Source of the DNA: Neohoeflea coraliihabitans
GTDB lineage: Bacteria > Pseudomonadota > Alphaproteobacteria > Rhizobiales > Rhizobiaceae
Reading direction: 5' to 3'
Assembly (NCBI RefSeq): GCF_019334345.1
Contig: NZ_JAHWQX010000001.1
Location: 1,123,001 to 1,187,000, forward strand
Length of the DNA: 64,000 bases
Shown here: positions 35,877-47,378 of the stretch, in pieces
How the letters are laid out: the number at the start of each line of letters is the position of its first letter
Numbering within the stretch: the first letter of the stretch is position 1
Position numbers and translations under genes: made by a program
The notes under the pieces: model-generated
Databases searched by the model: none
Seen by the model: only the letters and a program-made list of their open reading frames with translations
Told to the model about the DNA's origin: nothing

Positions 35877-36046
35877 GCGCCCATGCCCTCATTGCGCCCG
35901 GCTGACCGGCGGCGAATCCCCTGCGCCTCGAGCGCTGCAATCTCGGCGCGCCGCGCCCGGCCGTCCCGCCAGATCGCCAGCACCAGTCCACCGACCAGCA
36001 AGAGTGCCGCTCCGTAGGACAATGCCACATATGTTGCATGGCTCAT
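35873..36046 (-). CDS. ccmD: Haem exporter protein D (CcmD)
   Basis: Read by hand from the minus strand: 57 residues, starting MSHATYVALSYGAALL with one transmembrane helix (about 7-27) and a basic tail (RDGRARRAEIAALEAQGIRR). Size, topology and place between ccmC and ccmG identify it. It stabilises CcmE in the CcmABCD complex. Both ends overlap neighbours by ATGA. Confidence 0.93.
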   Translation of the reverse strand: MSHATYVALSYGAALLLVGGLVLAIWRDGRARRAEIAALEAQGIRRRSAGRNEGMGA

Positions 36047-36804
36047 CGGCTCTCTCCGATCTGCCGCGCGGCGTTGCGCCGCAGCACCTGGACCCGCCGG
36101 CGCAGGATCTCATTGCGCATCGCGACAAGGTGTAATGTGAAAAACAGCAGCGTGAAAGCGATCGCCATGACGAGCAGCGGCACGAGAAGCGAGGGATGTA
36201 TCGTCGGCCCATCGACTCTGAGCACGCTGGCCGGCTGATGCAGGGTGTTCCACCAGTCGACCGAAAACTTGATGATCGGAATATTGATGAAGCCGACCAG
36301 CACCAGAATGGCCGACAGCCGGCCCGAACGCGCTGGATCATCAAGGGCGCGATGCAACGCGATCAGCCCCAGATACATCAAAAACAGAACGAAAAATGAA
36401 GTCAGTCGCGCATCCCACACCCACCAGGTGCCCCACATCGGCTTGCCCCACAGCGATCCCGTGATCAGCGCCAGCGCCGTGAAAACCGCGCCGATGGGTG
36501 CCGCGGCCCGCACAGACACGTCTGCAAGCGGATGCCGCCAGACCAGGGATCCGATGGCCGAAAGGGCCATCACCGTATAGCACATCATCGCCAGCCAGGC
36601 GGCCGGCACATGGATGAACATGATGCGCACCGTGCTGCCTTGCTGATAATCCTCGGGCGCCTGGAATCCGAGATAAAGCCCCACCGCCAGTGTTAGCACG
36701 GTTCCACCTGCAAGCCACGGCCCCAAGCGGTTCGACAGCGCCAGAAACCGGCTCGGATTGGCAAGACGCGTCCACCATCCGGCGGATGCTGCGATATCGC
36801 TCAT
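36043..36804 (-). CDS. ccmC: Haem exporter/haem-handling protein CcmC
   Basis: Presents haem to CcmE in the periplasm. The 253-residue protein has about six helices and the haem-binding tryptophan-rich loop GKPMWGTWWVWDARLTS. Conserved MFIHVPAAWLAMM provides a second haem-ligand region. Stop overlaps ccmD. Unlike many relatives it is separated from ccmB by 212 bases, so it may have its own promoter. Confidence 0.96.
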   Translation of the reverse strand: MSDIAASAGWWTRLANPSRFLALSNRLGPWLAGGTVLTLAVGLYLGFQAPEDYQQGSTVRIMFIHVPAAWLAMMCYTVMALSAIGSLVWRHPLADVSVRAAAPIGAVFTALALITGSLWGKPMWGTWWVWDARLTSFFVLFLMYLGLIALHRALDDPARSGRLSAILVLVGFINIPIIKFSVDWWNTLHQPASVLRVDGPTIHPSLLVPLLVMAIAFTLLFFTLHLVAMRNEILRRRVQVLRRNAARQIGESR

Positions 36805-36923
36805 GCGCTCTTATCCCTTACTCATCTGCCGGCATGCCTGATGCCCCTCTGATGAAGACTGTACCTCGATCTAAGTGGGAAATACGACGGTTTGAAGCCC
36901 GCAGAGACTGGCACCCGGCAAAG

Positions 36924-36965
36924 TTCGGTTCCCCAATTTCGGTTCCCAAGGTTTGGTTCCCAAGG
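36924..36965. repeat. Three imperfect copies of a 13-14-bp tandem repeat in the ccmB-ccmC gap
   Basis: Units AGTTCGGTTCCCC, AATTTCGGTTCCCA and AGGTTTGGTTCCCA follow each other, and a fourth begins AGGTCG. The shared core is GGTTCCC. It lies in the 212-base space upstream of ccmC (minus strand). Too short and too few for a CRISPR; it could be a regulatory array or slippage-derived. Confidence 0.55.
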
Positions 36966-37016
36966 TCGTTTCTAGGCGATAGCATGACATGCATCAATCA
37001 TCTCCGCCGCCAAGGT

Positions 37017-37679
37017 TCAGTCCGACGAAGCCCGCAGCGCCAGCGCCGCTGCGACCGGCCCGATCACCGCAAACACCAGCGTGATGGCGCTGAGGATCAG
37101 GAACGGCGGCCAGAAGGGATCCGGATCGGTGACAGCGGCTCGCGCCGAACTGATGCCGAAGATCAGCACCGGCACGCACAGCGGCAGGATCAGCACGGAC
37201 ACCAGCAGTCCTCCCCGCGGCAACGATACGGCGATCGCGGCACCCGCGGCACCGACCAATGCCACTGCCGGGGTTCCGACCAGGAGCGTGGCCATCACCG
37301 CCCCCCCGGCCAGCGGTTCAACATTCATCATCAACGCCAAGAGCGGCGCTGCCACAACCAGCGGCAGACCGGTGATCACCCAGTGCGCGGCGGTCTTGAC
37401 CAGGACCGTCAGCACCAGGTCGGAGAAATCCTGCAGCACGATAAGGTCCAGCCCGCCATCCTCCCGGTCCGCCTGAAACAGGCGGTCCAGGCCCAGCAGC
37501 GAGGCAAGCAGCGCGCCAATCCACAAGACCGCCGGCCCGATACGTCCGAGCAGATTCAGATCCGGCCCGACCCCGAACGGGATGACCGCGACGACGGCGA
37601 GAAAGAACATCAAGCCCAGCATTGCTGCGCCACCGGCCCGGCCGGCAAGCGCCAGATCGCGCCAGAACAGCGCCTTCAC
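37017..37679 (-). CDS. ccmB: Haem exporter ABC-type permease CcmB
   Basis: A 220-residue membrane protein with about six helices, beginning MKALFWRDLALAGRAGG. Family segments are LDRLFQADREDGGLDLIVL and LPLCVPVLIFGISSA. With CcmA it forms the ABC module that drives release of holo-CcmE. Start overlaps the ccmA stop (ATGA). Confidence 0.95.
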   Translation of the reverse strand: MKALFWRDLALAGRAGGAAMLGLMFFLAVVAVIPFGVGPDLNLLGRIGPAVLWIGALLASLLGLDRLFQADREDGGLDLIVLQDFSDLVLTVLVKTAAHWVITGLPLVVAAPLLALMMNVEPLAGGAVMATLLVGTPAVALVGAAGAAIAVSLPRGGLLVSVLILPLCVPVLIFGISSARAAVTDPDPFWPPFLILSAITLVFAVIGPVAAALALRASSD

Positions 37680-38335
37680 ATCCAGACCTCGCCATCATCG
37701 CAGTCCGTGTCCGGCACCGCGGCCATCGCGAGATCGAATGTCTCCACACCGTCAACGCCAAGCGGCAGATGCGTGGCGGCAATCAGCAGGCCTCCATCGT
37801 CCAGATGCGCTTCAGCGAGCGCTGCGAACAGGCGGCTGGACCGCAAATCAAGTGCCGCCGTAGGCTCGTCAAGCAGCCAGAGGGGACGCCTTGTCACGAG
37901 AAGGCGCGCCACACCGATCCGCCGTTGCTGGCCGGTCGAAAGATAGCCGAACGGCAGATGCCCGATGCCCTCCAGTTCGACCGCCGCGATAGCGGCCTCA
38001 GCCGACAGGCCACCGGCGTCCCCCGACGGGTCGGAAAACGACTTCCAGAAGTCCAGATTGTCGTGAACGCTCAACTCGCGCTTCATGGCATTGCGATGGC
38101 TGAGATAATGCAGATGTTCGTGCGCAATGAGCACTGCGCCCTCATCATCGCGCAATTCGAACGTGCCGCGCGCGGCGGGGAGCAATCCGGCAAGAATGCG
38201 CAGCAAGGTCGATTTGCCAACGCCATTCTCGCCGACTATGGCCAGCCCGGCGCCGCTTTCGAGTGCGAAGCTCACGTCCTGGAACAGCGCCGTGCCGCCG
38301 CGCCCTCCGGCCAGTCCCTCGGCGATCGCTTGCAT
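37676..38335 (-). CDS. ccmA: Haem exporter ATP-binding protein CcmA
   Basis: ABC ATPase of 219 residues with Walker A GENGVGKSTLLRI, signature YLSTGQQRRIGVARLL, and Walker B LWLLDEPTAALD. It is the first gene of the ccm cluster here and is divergent from acnA. The variant STGQ signature is normal for CcmA. Confidence 0.96.
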   Translation of the reverse strand: MQAIAEGLAGGRGGTALFQDVSFALESGAGLAIVGENGVGKSTLLRILAGLLPAARGTFELRDDEGAVLIAHEHLHYLSHRNAMKRELSVHDNLDFWKSFSDPSGDAGGLSAEAAIAAVELEGIGHLPFGYLSTGQQRRIGVARLLVTRRPLWLLDEPTAALDLRSSRLFAALAEAHLDDGGLLIAATHLPLGVDGVETFDLAMAAVPDTDCDDGEVWM

Positions 38336-38629
38336 GATGTTCCCCTGATATTCGCCCGACCGTCAGGCACCCGAAGCGCTGCGCGTACCGGTCCCGCGCG
38401 CGCGCCGCGCAAAAACACAATAAGCTCTGGATCGTTCTTACGAAATTATCTATAACGCCCGCAACCACGCCAGCGGCCGGCGTGAACATCATTCAAGAGC
38501 CGAACATGACGGGAAGTCCTGTCACGGGCGGACAGCGGAAATGGCCGTACCCGCACCCTGTTTATCGATCTCGATGGACCAGGTGTTCGCCCTCGTTGCT
38601 TCGGCCGATCAGACGAAAGCGGGTTGCCA
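38336..38629. promoter_or_regulatory. Divergent intergenic region between ccmA and acnA
   Basis: 294 bases with no gene. It must carry promoters in both directions. For acnA a TATAAC-type -10 occurs near 38452-38457, but its -35 is poor. No operator can be assigned by eye. Confidence 0.35.
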
Positions 38630-41320
<2,691 letters not shown>

Positions 41321-41344
41321 TCGATCTGCAGGGACCATGTCATG

Positions 41345-41377
41345 GACGCCGGGCCGCAAGGTCCGGCGTCTTTTTTT
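41345..41377 (+). terminator. Intrinsic terminator of acnA
   Basis: GACGCCGG and CCGGCGTC form a perfect 8-bp stem with a 10-base loop, directly followed by seven T. It starts 25 bases after the acnA stop. Confidence 0.9.
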
Positions 41378-41494
41378 GACCGGTCGCGTTCCGCACCGTC
41401 CCGTCCCACGGGTCTCTCACCGCAACGTGATTTGGCCTATTGAAACGGATGATCCTAAAACAGGTGGCTCATTCGGTTCGAAAGATCTTGGTCC

Positions 41495-42295
41495 ATGCCC
41501 TCAAGTTTCACCGCCGCACTGCTTGGCTTTTTGCTGATTGTCCTCGGGACAGGGACAACGGCGTCGGCGAAGGACAGCCGGCTGCACGGCGTCGTCGAAC
41601 TGTTCACCAGTCAGGCCTGCTCCTCCTGCCCACCCGCCGATGCCGAACTCGCCCGGCTCGTGGCACAGGGGGATGTGCTGGCCCTGTCCTATCACGTCGA
41701 CTACTGGAATTATCTCGGCTGGGAGGACACGCTGTCGAGCCGCGCCAACACCGAGAGGCAAAAGGGCTATGCCAGCCGTTGGGAACTGCAAAGCGTCTAC
41801 ACGCCGCAGGCCGTGATCAACGGGCGCGACCATGTCAATGGCGCCGACGGCCGGCAGATCGACAGCATGCTCGAAAGATTTTCGCGGCAAGAGGGTCCGT
41901 TCTCAGCCGATGTGGAAATGGTGCGGAATGGCGACGCGATCGTCGTCAGCATTGGCGCCGCCAGCGCTGCGGCCAGCCAAGACGAGTTCGGGAAGGCAGA
42001 CATCGTGATCGTCTATTTCGATACGATCAACACGGTTAGCATCGGCGCAGGCGAAAACGGCGGCAAGACCATCACCTATCGCCATTCAGTGCGCGATATG
42101 GAGACCATTGCCATGTGGTCCGGCGATGCGCTCACGATCGATCTCCCGGCCTCGGTCCTCCGCGGCCAGCCCGGTCGAAATTGCGCCGTACTCGTGCAGC
42201 AGGTCGATGAGACCGGTCGTCCGGGTGCAATCCTAGGTGCCGCCATGTTGCCACCCGATCCGGCATCGCGGCAGACGCCCGCTGGCAAGCCGTGA
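41495..42295 (+). CDS. DUF1223 domain protein with thioredoxin-like CxxC
   Basis: A 266-residue protein with an N-terminal signal peptide (hydrophobic 6-25, ASAKDS cleavage region). The DUF1223 core begins GVVELFTSQACSSCPPADAE, where CSSC sits like a thioredoxin active site, followed by LSYHVDYWNYLGWEDTLSS and QSVYTPQAVINGRDHVNG. Probably exported to the periplasm; redox function is suggested by the motif but unproven. No visible operon partner. Confidence 0.88.
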   Translation: MPSSFTAALLGFLLIVLGTGTTASAKDSRLHGVVELFTSQACSSCPPADAELARLVAQGDVLALSYHVDYWNYLGWEDTLSSRANTERQKGYASRWELQSVYTPQAVINGRDHVNGADGRQIDSMLERFSRQEGPFSADVEMVRNGDAIVVSIGAASAAASQDEFGKADIVIVYFDTINTVSIGAGENGGKTITYRHSVRDMETIAMWSGDALTIDLPASVLRGQPGRNCAVLVQQVDETGRPGAILGAAMLPPDPASRQTPAGKP

Positions 42296-42350
42296 GCAGG
42301 GTCGAAGCGGCGCATCACATCGCGACAAAGCTCATTTTTCCTGAATGGAC

Positions 42351-42377
42351 AAAAAAAGACCGGCGTGAAGCCGGCCT
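42351..42377 (-). terminator. Minus-strand intrinsic terminator with no visible minus-strand gene
   Basis: On the minus strand AGGCCGGC, loop TTCAC, GCCGGTCT forms an 8-bp stem followed by seven T. One pair is G-U in the minus transcript but would be an A-C mismatch in the plus transcript, so direction is clear. The nearest minus-strand gene upstream begins at 43665, beyond the plus-strand DUF2794 gene and ending at 43120. Confidence 0.75.
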
Positions 42378-42660
42378 GAAATATTGCCAGCTCCTCCTCA
42401 TTTTCTAACGAGGACAAGCGGGGGACCGAATCTCACCCAGAATGTTTCAGGGGGCTGGGGGGCTTAGGGAAACAGACGGGCCAGATCCGAGGCAACGCAG
42501 CCGATAATGATGGCAAATTCGGCAGCTGTTGGGCCGAAATGTGACGATATAATGCTTTCGACCCGGGCTGTGCTGGGCCCTCACCAGACGATGCGACCCC
42601 GTGAGCGAGAATGTTCTCTGGGTGTAGCCCTTGAAATCCGCGCGCCAAGCGGCACACTGT
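42378..42660 (-). ncRNA. Candidate small RNA upstream of the orphan terminator
   Basis: The 401-base gap between DUF1223 and DUF2794 holds a minus-strand terminator but no minus-strand gene, so an RNA gene ending there is a reasonable guess. About 42577-42630 can fold: GGGC...GCCC plus CACCAG...CTGGGTG on the plus strand, equally pairable on the minus strand. A weak promoter candidate, TTGGCG-16-TACACC, reads leftward from about 42646. I do not recognise tmRNA, 6S, SRP or RNase P motifs. The right boundary is a guess. Confidence 0.25.
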
Positions 42661-42696
42661 GTAACAGGCGAGAAGCAGCGGAGCCACGGGCGCAGA

Positions 42697-43092
42697 ATGG
42701 TAGACAACAGTGATACTCTGTCTTTTCGGCGATCCGCGGCCGAAGAGGTTTCTACCAAGCTGGTTCATCTTGATCAGCATCGGCGCGCCAGGGAAGCGGA
42801 GCGCATCACCTTCCATCGTCGTGAACTTGATCTGATCTTGCGCCTGTACGGACGCATGGTGGCGGAAGGTGAATGGCGGGATTACGCCATCGATCATCTT
42901 CGCGAGCGCGCCGTCTTTTCCGTCTTCCGCCGGGCCAGCGAGGTGGCGCTGTTCCAGATCGTCAAGGATCCAGCTCTGGCGCGCAAGCAGGGCGCGTTCA
43001 TGATCGTCGCCGCGAGCGGGGCGATTCTCAAGCGCGGCCATGAATTGGCACAGGTCCTGAAATTCTTCGACAAGCCGCCGCGTGCCCTCTAG
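42697..43092 (+). CDS. DUF2794 family protein
   Basis: A 131-residue protein with the alphaproteobacterial DUF2794 pattern: ITFHRRELDLILRLYGRMVA, EGEWRDYAIDHLRERAVFSV, FRRASEVALFQIVKDPALAR and ILKRGHELAQVLKFFDK. Soluble and basic, with no known function. ATG 42697 is chosen; the upstream in-frame stretch to 42631 is not family-like. Confidence 0.87.
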   Translation: MVDNSDTLSFRRSAAEEVSTKLVHLDQHRRAREAERITFHRRELDLILRLYGRMVAEGEWRDYAIDHLRERAVFSVFRRASEVALFQIVKDPALARKQGAFMIVAASGAILKRGHELAQVLKFFDKPPRAL

Positions 43093-43119
43093 GCCCTGTC
43101 TTTAGGACAAGGAAGTGGC

Positions 43120-43665
43120 TCAGCGATAAAGCGGCCCCGGCCAGACATCCGGATCGGGCAAGGTTGTGCTGCCAGGCCCCAGCGGCTTTGACATGAAGAC
43201 AGTGTCCAGCCAGCGTCCGTGCTTGAAGCCGGTCGCAGCCAGCCGGCCCGTCTCGGCAAAACCGGCCTTGTGGTGAACCGCGATCGAAGCGGGATGCGCG
43301 CCGCCGATCACCGCGATCATCTGACGCAAGCCCTTTTCCGTGCACCGTTCGATCAGGCTTGCCAGCAACGCTGACCCGACACCCTTACCGCGGGCTTCCG
43401 GCGCCAGATAGATCGAATCCTCGCAAATCCAGTTGTAGGCCGGGCGGGTTCGGAAAGCACCGGCATACGCAAAACCGAGGATCTGCCCCTCTTGCTCCGC
43501 CGCCAGATACGGGTAGCCATGCTTGACCGTGTTCTGATAGCGCGCCTGCATTTCGTTCTGACCCGGTGCCGAAAGTTCGTAGGTCGCCACTCCATGGTCG
43601 ACGCTGTCGGCATAGATTGCCGTTATGGCACCCAGGTCGGTCTCGCGCGCATCGCGAATCTGCAT
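43120..43665 (-). CDS. GNAT acetyltransferase, phosphinothricin/methionine-sulfoximine N-acetyltransferase-like
   Basis: A 181-residue protein with the Pat/Bar/MddA pattern: IRDARETDLGAITAIYADSV, GVATYELSAPGQNEMQARY, YLAAEQEGQILGFAYAGAFRTRPAYNW split by short changes, EDSIYLAPEARGKGVGSALL and AVIGGAHPASIAVHHKAGF. Such enzymes detoxify glutamine-synthetase inhibitors or acetylate amino acids; the natural substrate here is unknown. Monocistronic. Confidence 0.92.
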   Translation of the reverse strand: MQIRDARETDLGAITAIYADSVDHGVATYELSAPGQNEMQARYQNTVKHGYPYLAAEQEGQILGFAYAGAFRTRPAYNWICEDSIYLAPEARGKGVGSALLASLIERCTEKGLRQMIAVIGGAHPASIAVHHKAGFAETGRLAATGFKHGRWLDTVFMSKPLGPGSTTLPDPDVWPGPLYR

Positions 43666-43780
43666 GGTCGTCCCTTCCCTGCAAAGCCGGCTTTTTACCC
43701 ACCGCCCGACAACGGGTCAGCGGCAACGCGTTCCGAGCGTCATTACCGCCGAGCCACGCTCCCGCCAAGAGATCACAGCA

Positions 43781-43809
43781 AAGAAAAAGGCGGCCCGAGG
43801 ACCGCCTTT
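43781..43809 (-). terminator. Intrinsic terminator of the Bax-inhibitor-1-like gene
   Basis: On the minus strand AAAGGCGG, loop TCCTCGGG, CCGCCTTT followed by a TT-C-TTT tail. It starts 22 bases beyond the stop of the gene at 43832. Confidence 0.8.
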
Positions 43810-43831
43810 CAGGCTCATATGCCATTCATGC

Positions 43832-44566
43832 CTATTCGCGATTGCCCATGAACTGCAGCAGGAACATGAACAGGTTGATGAAATCGAGGTAGAGCCGCAG
43901 AGCGCCCATGATGGCCGAACGACCCATCATCGTCTCGTCGGCCTGCACCTCGTAATACATGTCCTTGATCGACTGAGTGTCATAGGCCGTCAGTCCGGCG
44001 AAGATGAGAACGCCGATCGCCGAGATGACGAACTGCATTGCCGAAGACGCCAGGAAGATGTTGACCACCATGGCGATGATCAGACCGAACAGACCCATCA
44101 TCAGGAAGGAGCCCATCGCCGACAGATCGCGCTTGGTCGTATAGCCGTAAAGCGACAACGCGCCGAACGAAGCGGCAGTGACGAAGAATGTCTGAACGAT
44201 GCTGGCGCCGGTGAACACCATGAAGATCGACGACAGCGAAATCCCCATGATCGCGGCGAAGATCCAGAACGATGTCTGCGCCGCACTGACGCTCATCTTG
44301 TTAACACGGGCACTGAGAAAAAAGACCATGCCGAGCGGTGCCAGCATGATCACCCACTTCAGCGGGCTGGCGAACAGCAATTGCGCAAAAGCCGGACTGC
44401 TCAGTGCCAGTTGATAGGTTCCATACGCTGCCACACCGGTTATGCCGAGGCCGAGAGCCATGAGGTTGTAGACCCGCAGCATGTAGGCGCGCAGGCCTTC
44501 ATCATAGGCGACACCGGCAGTCGTCTTGGTCGCAGCGCGGACATTCGTGTTGCGAAAGTCAGCCAT
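43832..44566 (-). CDS. Bax inhibitor-1/YccA family membrane protein
   Basis: A 244-residue protein with about seven hydrophobic helices. Family signs are YDEGLRAYMLRVYNLMALGLGITG at the N-terminal side, IGVLIFAGLTAYDTQSIK and a C-terminal ALRLYLDFINLFMFLLQFMGNRE. Proposed roles of the family are membrane-stress response and calcium leak. Start ATG 44566 follows AGAGGAAA; an upstream in-frame ATG adds a non-family tail. Confidence 0.94.
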   Translation of the reverse strand: MADFRNTNVRAATKTTAGVAYDEGLRAYMLRVYNLMALGLGITGVAAYGTYQLALSSPAFAQLLFASPLKWVIMLAPLGMVFFLSARVNKMSVSAAQTSFWIFAAIMGISLSSIFMVFTGASIVQTFFVTAASFGALSLYGYTTKRDLSAMGSFLMMGLFGLIIAMVVNIFLASSAMQFVISAIGVLIFAGLTAYDTQSIKDMYYEVQADETMMGRSAIMGALRLYLDFINLFMFLLQFMGNRE

Positions 44567-44756
44567 AGTTTCCTCTTGTTCAGCCCCGGATATGACGGAA
44601 AAAGGGACAAGCCCGAGTGCCGCTGCGGGGCCCAGCATCACTGCCTCCAATATGTGGTGTTCGCGTGCGAACCGCAAGGGCCGATGATGCGCTAAAAGCG
44701 TGCTGAGCGCGACAATTGCGCCGCATTCTTAACGGGATGCCGTCAAAAGTGCAGGT

Positions 44757-47378
44757 TCACGCTGCCCGCAGCATCGCTGCCGCTTTCTGCCCGAGAACGC
44801 GCCATGTGCCGATCAGACCGATGCCGACCGTGGCAACGAGAGCGGCCACCAGCGTCGCAAATGCGATTTCCGGAATGAACCGGAACGGCAGATCCATGAT
44901 TCCCGACAGCACATACCAGGATGCCGCTGCGCCGAATCCCAGCGCAAAGACCGCGGTGGCCAGACCGATCAGGCCATATTCCCAGCAATAGGCGGTAATC
45001 AGCGTCCACCGCGTTGCGCCAAGCGTCTTCAGGACAATCGCATCGTGGCTGCGGCCGCGATTGCCGGCCGCCAGCGCGCCGGCCAGCACCAGCACCGAAG
45101 CGCCCAGCGCCAGCGCCGCCGCGGCACGCACGGCCGCTCCGATCTGCCCGACCAGCCGGTCGGCGATCTCGATCGCATCCTTGACCCGGACGCTGGTGAT
45201 GGTCGGAAAGGCCTGCGTCACGCCGCGCAATATCGCGCCTTCTTCGACCGCTCCCGCGGAAGGATCGCTGAGCGTCGCCAGCCATGAATGCGGCGCTCCG
45301 GCAAACGCTGAAGGATTGAAGACCATGACGAAATTGATCGACAGCGATTCCCATTCAACATCACGCAGATTGGCAATCCGCGCCGTTATCGTCCGGCCGA
45401 GGACAGACACGCTGACCGTATCGCCGAGCCCAAGGCCCAGTTCGCCCGCCTCTTCCGCGGAAAATGAGACAAGCGGCTCACCCTGATAGTCGGTCGGCCA
45501 CCATTCGCCCTCCACCAGCCGCGCATTGTCCGGCTTTTCCGCCTCATAGGTCAGGCCCCGGTCACCGCGCAGCACCCAGCGCCCTTCCGGCGGCACCGAT
45601 TCGGCATTCACCTCGCCGCCATTCAAGGCCGTGATGCGGCCGCGCAGCATTGGCACCATGGCAACGTCAGCCGCCGGTGCCAGTTCGCCGAGCAGCGTCT
45701 GAAACGCGTCGGCCTGGTCGGCCTGGATATCGACAAAAAAGAAGTTCGGCGCCCGTTCCGGCAATGTGCCGGTAAGCTCACGCCGCAGGTTGAAGTCGAT
45801 CTGTGCCAGCGTCACCAGAAGGGCCAGCCCGAGACCGAGCGACAGAACCACGGACGGGGTCAGCGCACCGGGGCGATGAATGTTGCCAATCGCCAGCCGC
45901 AACGGCGTTGATCCAACCCGTGGGGCCCGACGGGCCAGCCATTGCACTCCACGCCCGACCAGATGCAGAACCAGGAAAGCGGCAGCAACTGCCACAAGGA
46001 AAATGCTCGCCACGCGCCAATCGTCAGCCCAGCCGATGACCAGCGCACAAAGCACCGACAACGCCAGCGCCGCGGCAGCCAGATAGGGCCACTGCGCCAG
46101 ACCGCCGGCAATGAACCCTTGATTGCGAAACAAGGTCGTTGCCGGCACCTGGCCGGCCCGGCCCAGCGGCGCGATGGCAAAGGCAAAGGCCACGAGCATG
46201 CCGAACAGTCCCGCCTGGCCCAGGGCTGCCGGATACAGTGCCACCTTGCCAGCCACCGGCAATATCGTCGCCAGCGCCCCGGCTGCCAGGAACGGTATCG
46301 CCGCACCGATTCCCAGTCCGATGACAATTCCCGCCGCCGCGATCGCCAGCACCTGCAACAGATAGACAAGCACGACAAAGCGCGACGCCGCGCCGAGACA
46401 TTTCAAGGTGGCAATGACCTGCCGCTTTCCATCGATGAAAGCACGCACCGCATTGGCGACACCCACACCGCCGACGACCAGCGCCGTCAGCCCCACAAGG
46501 GTCAGAAACTGCGAAAAGCGCTCGATATTCCGGCTGAGTGCAGGCGAAGCGTTGTCGCTCGTGCGGATCGACCAGCCAGCATCGGGAAAGGCACTGCGCG
46601 CCTCGGTGGCCAGACGCCGCAAATCGCTTGTCGATGGTGCCGCCACCTGATCCGTCGGCGAAAGCTGGACGCGATAGGAATACTCGATCATGCTGCCGGG
46701 CCGCGCCAGATCAGCCGCAGCGAGCCCCGGCAGCGAAAGCATCAGACGCGGCGCGAAGGCAAATCCCTCCGACAGAGCGTCCGGTTCATTCGCAAGTGCC
46801 GCCCGCAGTTCGAATTCAGCCGCCCCGACCCGCAGCCGGTCACCGATCTCCAGTCCGAGCCGATCGAAAAGGATCTGCGCGGCCACCGCGCCGAACACGC
46901 CGTCGCGTGACGCCAGCGCCTCCGAGAGTGGCATCATTGGCTCCAGCCCGACCGCTCCATACAGCGGATAGGCGTCGTCGACAGCACGCAGTTCGACCAG
47001 GGACTGATCGCTCTCATCGGCGCTGCGCGCCATGGTTCGCAGATTGGCGCCCGCCGAGACCGAGCCGAGTGCGTCGATATACGCCCGCTCGTCGCGCGTG
47101 ACATCCCGATTGTCGACCTCGAAGCGCAGATCGGCACCGAGCAATGTCTGCCCCTCGCTGCTGATCGCACCGGTCATCATCTGCGCGACAGAGTTGACCC
47201 CGGCAATTGCAGCCGTACCGAGAATGATGCAGGCGACAAAGATGTAGAACCCCGACAGCCCGCCGCGCAGTTCTCGCGCAGCAAGCCGCAATGCAAGCCG
47301 CAAGCCGGGATCCCCTGCTTCGGCCTGATCGTTGGCGGGACGGGGCACTGGCGGGGACGAGCGCACCGGCCGGCTCAC
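44757..47378 (-). CDS. ABC transporter permease of the YbbP/FtsX-like family
   Basis: An 873-residue membrane protein with the YbbP layout: a first helix (about 34-56), a large periplasmic part (LLGADLRFEVDNRDVTRDE), FtsX-like membrane blocks near 275-410 and 725-870, and central helices near 425-500. The start is GTG overlapping the ATPase stop (GTGA). With the ATPase and the divergent esterase it reproduces the ybbA-ybbP/tesA arrangement of other proteobacteria. Substrate unknown; lipoprotein or lysophospholipid handling is only speculation. Confidence 0.93.
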   Translation of the reverse strand: MSRPVRSSPPVPRPANDQAEAGDPGLRLALRLAARELRGGLSGFYIFVACIILGTAAIAGVNSVAQMMTGAISSEGQTLLGADLRFEVDNRDVTRDERAYIDALGSVSAGANLRTMARSADESDQSLVELRAVDDAYPLYGAVGLEPMMPLSEALASRDGVFGAVAAQILFDRLGLEIGDRLRVGAAEFELRAALANEPDALSEGFAFAPRLMLSLPGLAAADLARPGSMIEYSYRVQLSPTDQVAAPSTSDLRRLATEARSAFPDAGWSIRTSDNASPALSRNIERFSQFLTLVGLTALVVGGVGVANAVRAFIDGKRQVIATLKCLGAASRFVVLVYLLQVLAIAAAGIVIGLGIGAAIPFLAAGALATILPVAGKVALYPAALGQAGLFGMLVAFAFAIAPLGRAGQVPATTLFRNQGFIAGGLAQWPYLAAAALALSVLCALVIGWADDWRVASIFLVAVAAAFLVLHLVGRGVQWLARRAPRVGSTPLRLAIGNIHRPGALTPSVVLSLGLGLALLVTLAQIDFNLRRELTGTLPERAPNFFFVDIQADQADAFQTLLGELAPAADVAMVPMLRGRITALNGGEVNAESVPPEGRWVLRGDRGLTYEAEKPDNARLVEGEWWPTDYQGEPLVSFSAEEAGELGLGLGDTVSVSVLGRTITARIANLRDVEWESLSINFVMVFNPSAFAGAPHSWLATLSDPSAGAVEEGAILRGVTQAFPTITSVRVKDAIEIADRLVGQIGAAVRAAAALALGASVLVLAGALAAGNRGRSHDAIVLKTLGATRWTLITAYCWEYGLIGLATAVFALGFGAAASWYVLSGIMDLPFRFIPEIAFATLVAALVATVGIGLIGTWRVLGQKAAAMLRAA

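Noticed and set aside
36924-36965. A CRISPR array
   Set aside because: Repeats are 13-14 bp, directly adjacent, with no spacers and no cas genes.
42351-42700. Two-piece (permuted) tmRNA, 6S RNA, SRP RNA or RNase P RNA
   Set aside because: No GCAAACGAC-type tag start, no SRP GGTCCGGAAGG loop, no RNase P GGAAAGTCCGG core and no convincing 6S central bubble could be found; only a TTCAAGGG-TACA-CC fragment faintly resembled 6S.
42433-43041. A 202-codon minus-strand frame opposite DUF2794
   Set aside because: It is the antisense of a recognisable family gene and shows no motif of its own; it does not explain the terminator at 42351-42377 because its stop lies upstream of it without a credible start or ribosome binding site.
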